Of a stretch of DNA of 64,000 bases, positions 24,517 to 34,900 are shown piece after piece (the stretch's first letter is position 1; the number at the start of each line of letters is the position of its first letter). Location of the stretch: NCBI RefSeq assembly GCF_047238345.1, contig NZ_JBDFMQ010000001.1:682001-746000 (forward strand), read 5' to 3'. The notes beneath the pieces are model-generated. The model made no database searches. It was not told the origin of the DNA and saw only the letters and a program-made list of their open reading frames with translations. Both the position numbers and the translations under genes were made by a program. Source of the DNA: Shouchella sp047238345 (GTDB lineage Bacteria; Bacillota; Bacilli; Bacillales; Bacillaceae_D).

Positions 24517-24539
24517 AATTTCGCTTTTAAAGTGAAATT
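24517..24539. repeat. AT-rich inverted repeat in the TspO-like / kinase intergenic region
   Basis: AATTTC-GCTTTTAAAGT-GAAATT; a smaller CGAC / GTCG repeat lies at 24485-24498. Operator or folded leader of the TspO-like gene is possible; nothing more can be seen. Confidence 0.3.
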
Positions 24540-24674
24540 ATTTTATCACCCTACATCGTCTTATAAAAGCAAATATTCACCTCGAATGGAGAGCGTTTTC
24601 AACACAATCACAAGCTTTCGTCTATCGTTTGTTAAAGCTTCTTCGAAAACCATTATGAAAAACGACTCAAGTAG

Positions 24675-25538
24675 TTAGATTAGGTTAAATGGATCAGTGT
24701 AAATCATCTGAAATAATCGGTCAGAATCATCGCTTGGAACCTGCTCAGCTAGCCTTGCGCAGGCAAGGATTGGAAGCCACTTTAGAATCGCATCTTCGCT
24801 ATCACCGGAAGCAGCACAATAAAGGCGTAAATAGAGTTCTCCAAGTGCTTGTGAATGGTTTGTGTAGAGCAAATAGGAGCGACACACGTCTGCAAGTTGA
24901 TCACCGATACTCGCATCAACCCAGTCAATGATGACATTTCCTGCTTTTGTAGACAGGATATTTAGAAAGTGAAAGTCACCGTGACAAAGACAAAGACTTG
25001 TTTTAGATAAGTCGTCTAGCCGTAATGTTAATTCAGATCTTTTCTGAATGCTTACTTCTTCTACGCTCTGAATTTGCTTTTTGATTTTTGTTCTTAATTG
25101 TTCCATTTGGTTAACTTCTTTAAGCGGAATTTGATGTAAGTGTTGCTGTAACTGAATAGCGGTGGTGAGACCGCTGATAAGTGCTTCTGGCGAATGCACA
25201 CTTTTTTCACCTAGAGGTTGCCCCTCTACATAGTCCATAACCAAAGCTTGTTGATGATCAATTACTCGAACATGATCTACTTTTGGTGTAGAAACCTTAA
25301 GAGAATAAGCGTAAGCATGCTTGTTATATTCCCTCCTCGCTTCGTCTTTTGGGCTGCGTGGATTGAACAATTTTATTGCTTTTTTGTCGTGATAATACAG
25401 CGTAGCGGTATTGCCAACTGCAAATGGGAAACCGAATATAGGATGAGCATGGTGTAGGCTAGAAGTTTCAACTGTTGTTTTTGAGAAAGATAAGGTTGGT
25501 AAGGCACGCTTAGCTAAATTTAGTGTGAACGTATCCAT
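24675..25538 (-). CDS. aminoglycoside phosphotransferase (APH) family kinase-like protein
   Basis: A 287-residue kinase-like protein. The ATP-binding lobe includes FPFAVGNTATLYYHDKKAIKLFN; the hinge region reads ALVMDYVEGQPLGE; the catalytic loop is LCHGDFHFLNIL and the metal-binding Asp follows in NVIIDWVDASIGDQLADVCRSY. These are the APH-family catalytic elements, but the family also covers choline, homoserine and fructosamine kinases, so drug resistance is not implied. GAAGGGAA precedes the ATG. Confidence 0.82.
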   Translation of the reverse strand: MDTFTLNLAKRALPTLSFSKTTVETSSLHHAHPIFGFPFAVGNTATLYYHDKKAIKLFNPRSPKDEARREYNKHAYAYSLKVSTPKVDHVRVIDHQQALVMDYVEGQPLGEKSVHSPEALISGLTTAIQLQQHLHQIPLKEVNQMEQLRTKIKKQIQSVEEVSIQKRSELTLRLDDLSKTSLCLCHGDFHFLNILSTKAGNVIIDWVDASIGDQLADVCRSYLLYTNHSQALGELYLRLYCAASGDSEDAILKWLPILACARLAEQVPSDDSDRLFQMIYTDPFNLI

Positions 25539-25645
25539 AAAGGTTCCCTTCTGTTTCAGGTTTATATTTTTTTAAAAGAAATGGGACAAATGATATTTAA
25601 TAGTGTTAATATATAGAATATTACATAGAGAAAGAGTGATCAATC

Positions 25646-25720
25646 ATGATAGTCTGCTTTGATATTCCCACTAAAAATAAAAAGAAAGCGGGAGTAAAAC
25701 GGAGTGTTGCCTTCATATAA
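25646..25720 (+). CDS. 24-codon leader ORF of a possible attenuator
   Basis: ATG 25646 to TAA 25718-25720, encoding a basic peptide rich in Lys (TKNKKKAGVKRS) with only a weak GAGTGA RBS. It ends 42 bases before the MFS start. Bases 25687-25694 inside it can pair with 25734-25741, competing with the hairpin that hides the MFS RBS. Coding status rests on this arrangement only. Confidence 0.35.
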   Translation: MIVCFDIPTKNKKKAGVKRSVAFI

Positions 25721-25755
25721 GCAGTAATGTTTGCTTCCGCTAATAAGAGCGGAGG
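25687..25755 (+). promoter_or_regulatory. attenuator-like alternative hairpins hiding the MFS ribosome binding site
   Basis: Segment 2, CTTCCGCT (25734-25741), can pair with segment 3, AGCGGAGG (25748-25755), which contains the MFS Shine-Dalgarno GGAGG; loop of six bases. Segment 2 can instead pair with segment 1, AGCGGGAG (25687-25694), inside the leader ORF, with equal strength (eight pairs, one G-U in each). This is the logic of translational attenuation seen in erm/cat leaders. The direction of control is inferred. Confidence 0.5.
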
Positions 25756-25762
25756 AACATGT

Positions 25763-26986
25763 TTGAACAGGTTTCATATTTTTTTATGGATCGTCATAAG
25801 CCAAACCATCTCGCTATTAGGTTCGGCAATTACAAGATTTGCTTTAGGTATTTGGATTTATCAAGAAACCGGGCAAGTGATTCATTTTGCTATGATTTTA
25901 GTAGCCAGTTATTTACCAAGTGTAATCGTCGCACCTTTTGCAGGGAATGCCATTGATCGCTTTGGTCCAAAATGGGCACTGGTAGTAGGTGGATTACTTG
26001 GAACATCGGTTTTATTCTTAGGATTGATTTTCATTGTTTTTTCAAGTATGACCAGCTGGATTGCCCTAATGTTAGCAGGTATCCTTTCAGTAGTTAGCGC
26101 ATTGGAAAGACCAGCATTACAAGCACTTACACCTCAACTAGTTGAGGATAAGCGGTTGTCGAGAGCAAACGGTCTGGTTGCCACAGGGACTTCTGTAGCA
26201 AACATTGTTGGTCCGGTGGTTGCAGGTATCCTTTATGCGTTTGGGGACATGGTCTGGATTGTCATCAGTAATGGCTTGAGCTATGCTGTTGCGCTCATGG
26301 TAGTTGTTGCTTTATGGGGTCGTTTTCCTAAGCGCGAATGCGTGAAAAATGAGAATGAAGGATTTTTGAAAGAGCTCATTCGTGGTTTTGTATACACATG
26401 GAATGAGAAAGCGTTACTTGCCCTCATCCTTTTTCACATGTGGGCAAATGTAGCATTGGGAATAAATAGTGTCATTCGGCAACCCTACCTTTTAGCCTTC
26501 GGTACAGAAGAGCAGTTTGGCTTTGTAACGGCTTTGTTTGGAGTAGGAATGGTGCTAGGTGGCTTCGTGATAAGCACAGTGAAAATCGAAACCAACAAAG
26601 TTTGGTGGATGCTTCTTGCCTCATTTGGAATGGGGGTTGCGGTTCTTACCACAGGTGCAACGGAAGCCATTCTCATTATCGGTGGACTATGGCTCTTTAT
26701 GGGGTTTTGCTTACCGATCACAAATGCGTTGAGCATAACGTTGATTCAGCAACATGTGGAGCCAACTTATTTAGGACGTGTGTTCTCTATTGCGAGAATG
26801 CTATCTTGGGCTACATTACCGGTCGCGTACATTGTTGGGGGTATACTGGGAGACTGGTTGGTGAATATCGGAGTTTCTTCAGCTTATGGTCTCTTACTCA
26901 TGAGTTCAGGTGTGCTCCTCCTTTTTTTCGTTTTTTATTATGGTGTGTCAAATAAAATGAGGCCGCTGGAAAAGCCTAAAAGATAA
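25763..26986 (+). CDS. MFS efflux transporter (MFS_3/MacAB-unrelated, macrolide-efflux-like)
   Basis: A 407-residue 12-helix transporter. The fold marks are QTISLLGSAITRFALGIWIYQETG at helix 1, the loop 2-3 motif GNAIDRFGPKWALVVGG, and ALERPALQALTPQLVEDKRLSRANGLVATGTSVANIVGPVVAG, characteristic of the enterobactin/macrolide exporter-like MFS_3 group. Start TTG 25763 is chosen because GGAGG lies seven bases upstream; upstream in-frame ATG 25727 has no RBS. The RBS can be sequestered in a hairpin, suggesting inducible translation. Drug export is plausible but unproved. Confidence 0.85.
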   Translation: MNRFHIFLWIVISQTISLLGSAITRFALGIWIYQETGQVIHFAMILVASYLPSVIVAPFAGNAIDRFGPKWALVVGGLLGTSVLFLGLIFIVFSSMTSWIALMLAGILSVVSALERPALQALTPQLVEDKRLSRANGLVATGTSVANIVGPVVAGILYAFGDMVWIVISNGLSYAVALMVVVALWGRFPKRECVKNENEGFLKELIRGFVYTWNEKALLALILFHMWANVALGINSVIRQPYLLAFGTEEQFGFVTALFGVGMVLGGFVISTVKIETNKVWWMLLASFGMGVAVLTTGATEAILIIGGLWLFMGFCLPITNALSITLIQQHVEPTYLGRVFSIARMLSWATLPVAYIVGGILGDWLVNIGVSSAYGLLLMSSGVLLLFFVFYYGVSNKMRPLEKPKR

Positions 26987-26998
26987 GCGCATCATTAA

Positions 26999-27024
26999 AA
27001 GCCATGGATCAAAGTCCATGGCTT
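26999..27024. terminator. bidirectional terminator
   Basis: Perfect 10-bp stem AAGCCATGGA / TCCATGGCTT with a 6-nt loop between the MFS gene and the convergent CorC-like gene; T/A-rich on both sides. Confidence 0.65.
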
Positions 27025-27033
27025 GTTTGATTG

Positions 27034-28278
27034 TCACTCTGAAAGCGCCGGATCAATCGTTTTTGTGATTTGTACTCGTTCCACTTTCTTTTCATCCATC
27101 GCCAGAATTTCAAAGAGTAATTCTTTATAAGCAAGCTGTTCTCCTTTTGTTGGCAAATAGCCAAACTGATGAATAAGAAAGCTTGCTAAATTATCTTCTT
27201 CTTCAGGGATGTTGACATTAAAAGCATTGTTTAAACGTCTTAATGAAATTTTTCCGTCACATACAAGGCGAGACTCGGATTGTTCTTCAATAAGTACATC
27301 ATCCACATCGGTTTCATCCTCGATATCTTGACCAATCATCGCTTCAATCAAGTCTTCATGGGTAATGATTCCTTCTGTTCCACCATATTCGTCTAATACA
27401 ATGGCAAAATGTTTTTTCTCCTGTAACATCTTTTGGAAAACACGATTTACAGGATGGAATTCGTAGACGTAGAGTGGCTGTAAATCAGCTATTTCTCGAA
27501 TAGGCTTGGTGGGTTCTTGGCTCCATTTTAAAACAAATTTAGAATGAAACACCCCGATAATATGATCGATATCTTCCTCGTAGACAGGATATCTTGTATA
27601 TTGATTATCCAGTAAGATCTCTTTTGCTTCTTCAAACGTCACGTCAGCAGAGATTCCTTGAACATCAATTCGTGGTGTTTGGAGTACATCTGCTACATTT
27701 AAATGTTCAAAATCAAGCATGCCTTTAAGTCGGTAAACTTCGTCGTTTTTAAATGTTCCCTCTGTAAGTCCAATGTCGACCATCGCGCGCATCTCGTCTT
27801 TTGAGAAAGAAGCTTGATCCGCATCATTTTTACCAAGAAGTTTAATGATGAGCTGGGTAAATTTATTTAAGAGGTACGTAAAAGGTTTTAAAAGAGTTAG
27901 TACAACCTTCATCGGCGGATATACCAGATAAGCAATTCGATCTGGAAATGCTGCAGCAATTGATTTTGGTAGTACTTCAGAAAAGATAATGATCATGACA
28001 GTTAGAATACCAGTCGCCAGACCGACACTCCACCCATACTCAAGTGCAACGATCGTTACAAGAGATGGGAGTGTAATATTTGGAACATTATTCGCAATCA
28101 ATATTCCAGGAATAAAATCATTTGCATTTGTTACAAGGTTTAATAATCGCTCTGATCTTTTATCTCCTTGAGCGGCTTTCGTCTGTAATCTCATTTTGTT
28201 TGCAGCGGTTAAAGCTGTTTCACTTCCTGAGAAAAAGAATGAAGCCATAAATAACAAAGCAATCGCTATGAATATCAA
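27034..28278 (-). CDS. CNNM/CorC (DUF21-CBS) membrane protein, hemolysin C family
   Basis: A 414-residue protein: an N-terminal DUF21 membrane domain with SGSETALTAANKMRLQ and VLPKSIAAAFPDRIAYLVYPPM, then a CBS pair (residues ~190-320, ...TRYPVYEEDIDHIIGVFHSK and FAIVLDEYGGTEGIITHEDLIEAMIG), and a C-terminal CorC/HlyC domain. Family members move Mg2+ or other divalent ions. TTG 28278 is chosen because GGAGG precedes it by seven bases; the frame's first TTG (28305) overlaps no RBS. Confidence 0.87.
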   Translation of the reverse strand: MIFIAIALLFMASFFFSGSETALTAANKMRLQTKAAQGDKRSERLLNLVTNANDFIPGILIANNVPNITLPSLVTIVALEYGWSVGLATGILTVMIIIFSEVLPKSIAAAFPDRIAYLVYPPMKVVLTLLKPFTYLLNKFTQLIIKLLGKNDADQASFSKDEMRAMVDIGLTEGTFKNDEVYRLKGMLDFEHLNVADVLQTPRIDVQGISADVTFEEAKEILLDNQYTRYPVYEEDIDHIIGVFHSKFVLKWSQEPTKPIREIADLQPLYVYEFHPVNRVFQKMLQEKKHFAIVLDEYGGTEGIITHEDLIEAMIGQDIEDETDVDDVLIEEQSESRLVCDGKISLRRLNNAFNVNIPEEEDNLASFLIHQFGYLPTKGEQLAYKELLFEILAMDEKKVERVQITKTIDPALSE

Positions 28279-28503
28279 GATGGTTCCTCCATTTTTTGTT
28301 GTCAAAATTAAAGTGCTTCAGTAATGAAACATTTTACCAAGAAACCTTAAGGATGAAAAGGATAAGTAGTAGAATTGTTGCGTTTATTGTTCGTTAAAGA
28401 TGATGGTTTATACACGAAAGCGTTGGAATACATAGGGATTCAACGTTTGTTTGGATTCGTGGTAAGATGAAAGCAAAGCGAACGGAAAAGGAGGGCGAAA
28501 CGA

Positions 28504-31500
28504 TTGATTCACTTTTATTTAGGAAGAAGTGGTAGCGGCAAGTCTACAAAAATGAAAGAAGAAATCATGACATACTTAAAGGAAGCCCCCGCTGACGGAC
28601 CAGAAATTATTTTGCTCGTGCCTGATCAAATGTCGTTTCAAGTTGAGTATGATCTCGCAAAAAAAACGGGCGGGTTTTCAAGGTTAAGCGTATTAAGTTT
28701 ACATTCTTTGGCCGAAAGGATTCTTGATGAGGTAGGTCAACGAGAGCGACCAATGCTTGATCGAACTGGCGTGCACGTTTTAATAAAAAAAATAATTGAA
28801 CAGAAGAAAGACCAACTTCGAGTCTTTAAGCGTGCAAGTAACACAAGTGGATTTCTAAAAGAAATGGAGCAAATGATTCTTGAATTGCGTAGGCAAGAAC
28901 TCTCGCCAGATCAAATACTTGTAGAAGGTGAAATGCTGTCACAAGCGATTCAAGATAAGATGCATGATGTTAAGCTTATCTTTCAAGGATTTGAAGAAAC
29001 GTTTTCCAACCGTTTTTGGGATAAAGAAGAGCAGGTAAAGAGCGCAATAAAGGCTATTCCAGATGTAAGTATGTTAAAAGGTGCTTTCGTGTACATTGAT
29101 GGCTTTTATGATTTCAGCAAGCTTGAACGCCGGTTTTTAACCGCTCTCTGTAATGAAGCGGCTACAACAAAAATGGCTCTAACATTAGATGAGCACTTAG
29201 GGCAATCCGATACGTTTTATTTGACGAATGAAACGTACGAATTAATGGTGCAATCGCTCCAACAACATAAGCTTCGTTATAAAGAAGAATGGTTTAAAGC
29301 CAATCACCGTTTTAATAAGACAGGGCTAGCATCACTGGAAGAAGCGCTCGTTTATCAAGATCATGAGGTCAGAGAAAACGATCAAAGTGTAAAGATCGTT
29401 GAAACGGTCAATCGCCGAGTTGAGATTGAATCTGTAGCCAAATCCATTCGCAGTTTAGTGCGAGAGCAAGGATACCGTTATACAGATATTGCAGTCATCA
29501 CAAGGGATTTACACACATATAGTGATCTCATCCGACGAGTGTTTCCTACTTATGAGGTGCCGTTCTTTCTTGATGATACACATGGAATGATTCAGCATCA
29601 GCTCATTGAACTGATTCGATCGTCCTTTGAGGCGGTTATCCAAAGGTATCCATACGAGGCCTTGTTTCGTGCTTTTAAAACCGACTTATTTATTCCACTT
29701 GAAGAGGAACCAGTTGCATTTCGCGAAAAAATTGATGAACTTGAAAATGTGGTTCTCGCCCAAGGCATCAAAGGAAATCTCTGGTCCACCGCTCGCGACT
29801 GGCAATTGAAAAAAGCGCGTCACGGTTCCGGGGAAGAACCAACCGAAGAAGAGCTAGAAAAGAATGCAACGATGAACTGGTTGAAGAACGTCTTAATTGC
29901 TCCACTTAATCAATTTGAATCGAATTTAAAAAGAAGTGAAACGATTTCCGAGATGTGCCATGCTCTTTATACGTTTTTAATGGCGTTGTCGATTCCGGAA
30001 AAAATGAACCATCTACAAAGGCAAGCGGAAGAGCGCGGGGACATTCAGATTAGTAGCGAATACAGCCAAGTGTGGGAGGGGGTTCTATCAATTCTCGATC
30101 AACTTGTCGATATTGGTGGAGAAGATGAAGTGACCGTCACTACTTTTTTTCACACACTAAATGCTGGGTTTGAAAATATGAGTTTTAAAATTGTTCCTCC
30201 AGCGATTGACCAGGTTACTGTGGGAGACATGGAGCGTTCCCGTTTACCGAAACCACGTGCGACCTTCATCGTTGGGCTAAATGAAGGCATCATCCCATCA
30301 CGACCACGTGAAAAAGGGATGGTAAGTGAGCAGGAAAGAATCGCATTGCAACATGCAGGTCTTTCGCTCGGTCACACAGCAACAGACAAGCTCTGGCATG
30401 AAGCATTTTATGCGTATATGAGTCAAACGAGTGCATCGGAGGCACTAACCGTATCGTACGCCCTTGCTGATGAGGAAGGGGCAGCTTTACTTCCTTCTCC
30501 TTTGATACGTCATATCCACGATTCTCTGAACGATGTAGAGACTGTATTCGTGCAAAATGAGCCAGAAGCTGAAAGGTATAATCAAGCGATTGAATATATA
30601 ACACATCCAAAACAAGCCATGTCACAACTCATCCGGCAACTGCAAAAATGGAAGCAAGGAGAGGAAATTGATTCAATTTGGTGGGATGTCTACAACTGGT
30701 TTAGAACGCATGCAGAATGGCACGGCCCCCTAAAATTAGGTCTGGAGAGCTTAGACTACACGTATACCCATATTCCTCTGTCAAAGGAAACTACACAAGA
30801 CATATACAACGCCCATCTAGTGATGAGCGTAAGCCGAATGGAGTTGTTTAAACAATGCTCGTTCCGTCATTTCAGTCAATACGGTTTACGACTAAAAGAA
30901 CGAGATGTGTATCGATTAGAAGCCTTTGATATTGGGGAGCTTTTTCATATGGTGTTAAAAAGGCTGTCAGAAAAGCAAAAAGATCGAAACAAAACATGGA
31001 AGACCCTTTCCTATGAAGAATGCCGCAAGATGACGTCGGAAGCGGTGGAAGAAATTGCACCTACGATTCAGCGTGAGATTTTGATTAGTACAAACCATTA
31101 CCAGTATATAACAGGTAAGCTCCATGATATCGCTGTTCAGGTAACGGAAGCATTGCGCCAGCAAGCGTTGTTATCGGATTTTGAAACTGTGGAATTAGAA
31201 GTTGCATTTGGTCCGCAAAAACCCCTATCGATTCCTTCATACAAATTAGAAAATGGGATGAGTATGACGGTTCAAGGTCGAATTGATCGAATTGATCAAG
31301 CTGAAAGGGATGGGCAGTCGTATCTTAGTGTCGTCGACTATAAATCAAGCCCAACATCCTTATCTTTTTCTGATGTAATTGAAGGGATTTCCTTGCAAAT
31401 GCCTGTGTACTTAACAGTTGCTTTAAAAGGTTCTGAAGCGTGGTTAGAGAAATCCTCAGAAGTGGGGGGGATGTTTTATTTTCATCTCCATAACCCAGTG

Positions 31501-31953
31501 CTTGAAGAGGATACGAATGAAGACGAACAACGTTTAAAAGCATTTCAATTAAACGGATGGATGAAAGATGATCGTGGTGTTGCCGAATTATTTGATAAAA
31601 GCTTTGTTGAAAAGAATAAATCAAATGTCGTTCCAGTTGAATTTAAGAAAGACGGTTCGTTTCATAGTCGCTCAAAAGTGTTAACAGAAGACCAGTTTCA
31701 AACACTATTTGCATACACAGAACAAAAAATGATTGATATCGGGAATGAAATGGTAAGTGGAAAAACGACAGTAGCGCCTTACCAAAAGGAAAATGGACAA
31801 ATTGCATGTACTTACTGTCCTATGCAAGCCGTCTGTCAATTCGACCCATCGTTACCTGGATTTCAATATAATGAACTCATGAAAAGAAAAAATAGCGATG
31901 CATTAGAAGAAATGCAGGAAGCAATTGATATAAGGGGGAGCGATCATGCCTAA
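28504..31953 (+). CDS. addB: ATP-dependent helicase/nuclease subunit AddB
   Basis: 1149 residues, the usual AddB size. Walker A is FYLGRSGSGKSTKM at the N-terminus. The C-terminal nuclease domain has LLEVAFGP-type strand (VELEVAFGPQKPL), VVDYKSS, and an iron-sulfur cluster from Cys ~784 (LFKQCSFRHF) and the C-terminal CTYCPMQAVC triplet (~1102-1111). AddAB processes double-strand ends for RecA and recognises Chi. Start TTG 28504 follows GGAGGGCGAAACGA. It overlaps addA by 8 bases. Confidence 0.96.
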   Translation: MIHFYLGRSGSGKSTKMKEEIMTYLKEAPADGPEIILLVPDQMSFQVEYDLAKKTGGFSRLSVLSLHSLAERILDEVGQRERPMLDRTGVHVLIKKIIEQKKDQLRVFKRASNTSGFLKEMEQMILELRRQELSPDQILVEGEMLSQAIQDKMHDVKLIFQGFEETFSNRFWDKEEQVKSAIKAIPDVSMLKGAFVYIDGFYDFSKLERRFLTALCNEAATTKMALTLDEHLGQSDTFYLTNETYELMVQSLQQHKLRYKEEWFKANHRFNKTGLASLEEALVYQDHEVRENDQSVKIVETVNRRVEIESVAKSIRSLVREQGYRYTDIAVITRDLHTYSDLIRRVFPTYEVPFFLDDTHGMIQHQLIELIRSSFEAVIQRYPYEALFRAFKTDLFIPLEEEPVAFREKIDELENVVLAQGIKGNLWSTARDWQLKKARHGSGEEPTEEELEKNATMNWLKNVLIAPLNQFESNLKRSETISEMCHALYTFLMALSIPEKMNHLQRQAEERGDIQISSEYSQVWEGVLSILDQLVDIGGEDEVTVTTFFHTLNAGFENMSFKIVPPAIDQVTVGDMERSRLPKPRATFIVGLNEGIIPSRPREKGMVSEQERIALQHAGLSLGHTATDKLWHEAFYAYMSQTSASEALTVSYALADEEGAALLPSPLIRHIHDSLNDVETVFVQNEPEAERYNQAIEYITHPKQAMSQLIRQLQKWKQGEEIDSIWWDVYNWFRTHAEWHGPLKLGLESLDYTYTHIPLSKETTQDIYNAHLVMSVSRMELFKQCSFRHFSQYGLRLKERDVYRLEAFDIGELFHMVLKRLSEKQKDRNKTWKTLSYEECRKMTSEAVEEIAPTIQREILISTNHYQYITGKLHDIAVQVTEALRQQALLSDFETVELEVAFGPQKPLSIPSYKLENGMSMTVQGRIDRIDQAERDGQSYLSVVDYKSSPTSLSFSDVIEGISLQMPVYLTVALKGSEAWLEKSSEVGGMFYFHLHNPVLEEDTNEDEQRLKAFQLNGWMKDDRGVAELFDKSFVEKNKSNVVPVEFKKDGSFHSRSKVLTEDQFQTLFAYTEQKMIDIGNEMVSGKTTVAPYQKENGQIACTYCPMQAVCQFDPSLPGFQYNELMKRKNSDALEEMQEAIDIRGSDHA

Positions 31954-34900
31954 ATGGGAGATGCAAGAACGGCCAAACGATGTGACATGGACGGACGAAC
32001 AATGGCAAGCGATCTCTCTAAAAGGCGGAAATATTCTTGTTGCTGCAGCAGCTGGAAGTGGAAAAACAGCCGTACTTGTTGAGCGTATTGTTAAACGAAT
32101 CATGGATCCGGCAGATGAAGCTGAGATAGATCGTTTGCTTGTAGTGACGTTTACAAAAGCCGCGGCAGCTGAAATGAAAGAACGCATTGGCAAGCGAATA
32201 GAGGAAGAACTGAGTGTTCGACCAACGCCTTATTTAAAAAGGCAGTATCGCCTATTAAATCGCGCAACGATCTCAACGTTACATTCCTTTTGTTCAGATT
32301 TAATTCGAAAACATTATTATGATATTCATGTAGATCCAACGGTACGGCTCGCGAACGACACAGAGCGAGAATTGTTAAAAGAAGAAGTGTTAGAGGCGTT
32401 GTTGGAACGTTATTATACACATGAGAAAGAAGCATCTCCTGATTTTTATACGATGGCTGAAGCATATAGTGGCGATCGGACAGATACCAATTTGCGAGCA
32501 CTTATTTTAAATTTATATACCCGTTCACGGTCTCATCCAAATCCAGATCAATGGCTTGAGCAAAGTGCAACCATGTATGAAGATTCGGTTGAGGATATCG
32601 CTACAACCCCATGGGGACAGGTCATTGTGGAAGAAGTCTTAAACTATGTGGCAGGGGCACGAGCGAATCATGCTCGCGCAGTTGCGCTAGCAGAACGAGA
32701 AGATGGTCCAAATTTCTATCACGAACGTTTAGTAGAGGAGGGGTCAGCCCTTGAGAGCCTTGAATCTAATTATGATTGGGATGGCCTTTATAACCAGTTA
32801 GAAACCTTTGCATGGAATAGACTTCCAAGTAAGAAAAAAGACGACCCGGCAGATCCTGAATTAATAACGAAAGTGAAGCAATTGCGAGATGAAAGCAAAA
32901 AACTTCTTCAAAAAGCACAAGAATTAATGGTAGGCAATGAGGCCGAAAATACAACGCGCCTTTATCAGATGCGTGGACGTGTTCGCGTGTTAACTACGCT
33001 CGTACAAGAATTTGCGCAGGCGTATCGTGAACTAAAAGAAGAACGTTCGTTAATGGACTTTGATGATCTAGAACATTTCGCTCTTGAAATTCTAAGCGAT
33101 GAATCAATTGACCACCCATCTACAACCGCTTTGCAGTACAGGGAGCATTTTCAAGAAGTGTTAACAGATGAATACCAAGATACAAATCGAGTACAAGAAG
33201 CGATTCTTAATCTAGTCGGCAACGGTCGAAATCGGTTTATGGTTGGTGATGTGAAGCAGAGTATTTATCGATTTCGTTTAGCGGAACCTGGATTATTTAT
33301 TGAGAAGCAAGACACCTATGCCACACTGAATGCGCCGCTTCACGATCTTCAAGAAGTTCAAGGTATTCGAATCGATCTGGCGCATAATTTTCGGAGCCGG
33401 TCAGAGGTGTTGCATGCTGTTAATTATGTCTTTGCACAAACCATGGACAAGCACGTGGGAGAAGTGGTGTATGACGACACACAAGCATTACGTTACGGGA
33501 ATCTTGATTACAATACGGAAGATGAAGGATACGACATCCATGTAGCGCTTCTCGAAAAGGATGATGAAGAAACGAGCGGGTTTGAACCGTCCGCTGAAAA
33601 AGAAGCACGATGGACAGCAAGTAAAATTCAAGAATTAATTACGAATGGCTACCCTGTTTATGATAAAAAAACAAAACAGCTTCGGCCGATTCAATATCGT
33701 GATATTACGATTCTTATGCGGTCACTGCCTTCAGGACCAATCTATGTAGACGTATTTAAAGAGGCAGGTATCCCTTTATACTCAGATCGAGATGAAGGGT
33801 ATTTCCGACACGTTGAAGTGCAAATCATGCTATCACTACTGAAAATTATTGATAATCCATTTCAAGATATCCCACTTGCTGCGGTATTGCGCTCGCCAAT
33901 TGTTGGTCTAACGGATGAACAGCTGGCACATATTCGTGTTAATCATGTGGAAGGTTCATTTTATGAGGCTGTACAGGCTACACTTGCTATCGACCCTGGA
34001 GCGGAACCACTAAAGACTAAACTTGCTCATTTTTATACCCAACTACAAGAGTGGCGTGTTAAAGCACGAACAACACCATTATCAACTTTTATATGGTCAC
34101 TGTTTTCAGAGACAGGCTACGATATCTTTGTTGGTGGATTACCGGGAGGGAAGCAGCGTCAAGCCAATGTGCGCGCGCTGTATGACCGAGCAAAAGCATT
34201 CGAAGATACTTCGTTCCGAGGAATTTTTCGCTTTTTACGTTTTGTTGAGCGTATGGAGGAGCAGGGTGACGATTTTGAGAGTGCACGTACAATAAGTGAA
34301 CAAGAAAATGTCGTTCGTTTGATGTCGATCCATAAGAGTAAAGGTCTTGAATTCCCGGTCGTCTTTGTTGTAGAGATGTGGAAGCAGTTTAATTTAATGG
34401 ATACCCGTAGGCCAACTCAAATTCATCAAACATTGGGATTTGGTTCAACGTATTTGGATATCGAGCGCCGTATCAAATATTCAACAATTCCTGAAGTTGC
34501 AATAAAAAAATTACAAGAGCGAGAACAGATATCGGAAGAATTACGCATACTCTATGTTGCGTTAACAAGAGCAAAAGAGAAATTATTCATGCTTGGTAGT
34601 GTGAAAGATCGAGAAACAAAATTAATGGAATGGGAAGAGCAAGCTGAACAAGCGCTTCCTCTTTATGATCGTAAACAAGCAAGGCGTTTCTTTGATTGGG
34701 TTATTCCCGCTGTTCTTAGACATGCAGATATTGAGCGCATCAACGATCCCGAAACCCATGAGTCAAAATGGCTGTTAGATGAACAAGCTGAAGTGCCTGA
34801 ACTTAAGAATGTTCAATCGCTACCTTCGAACGAGCGTGTTCAACAGTTAAAGAGACTAGAGTATGTGCCATCGTCTTCAATTGAATTGGAAGCAGAAGTC

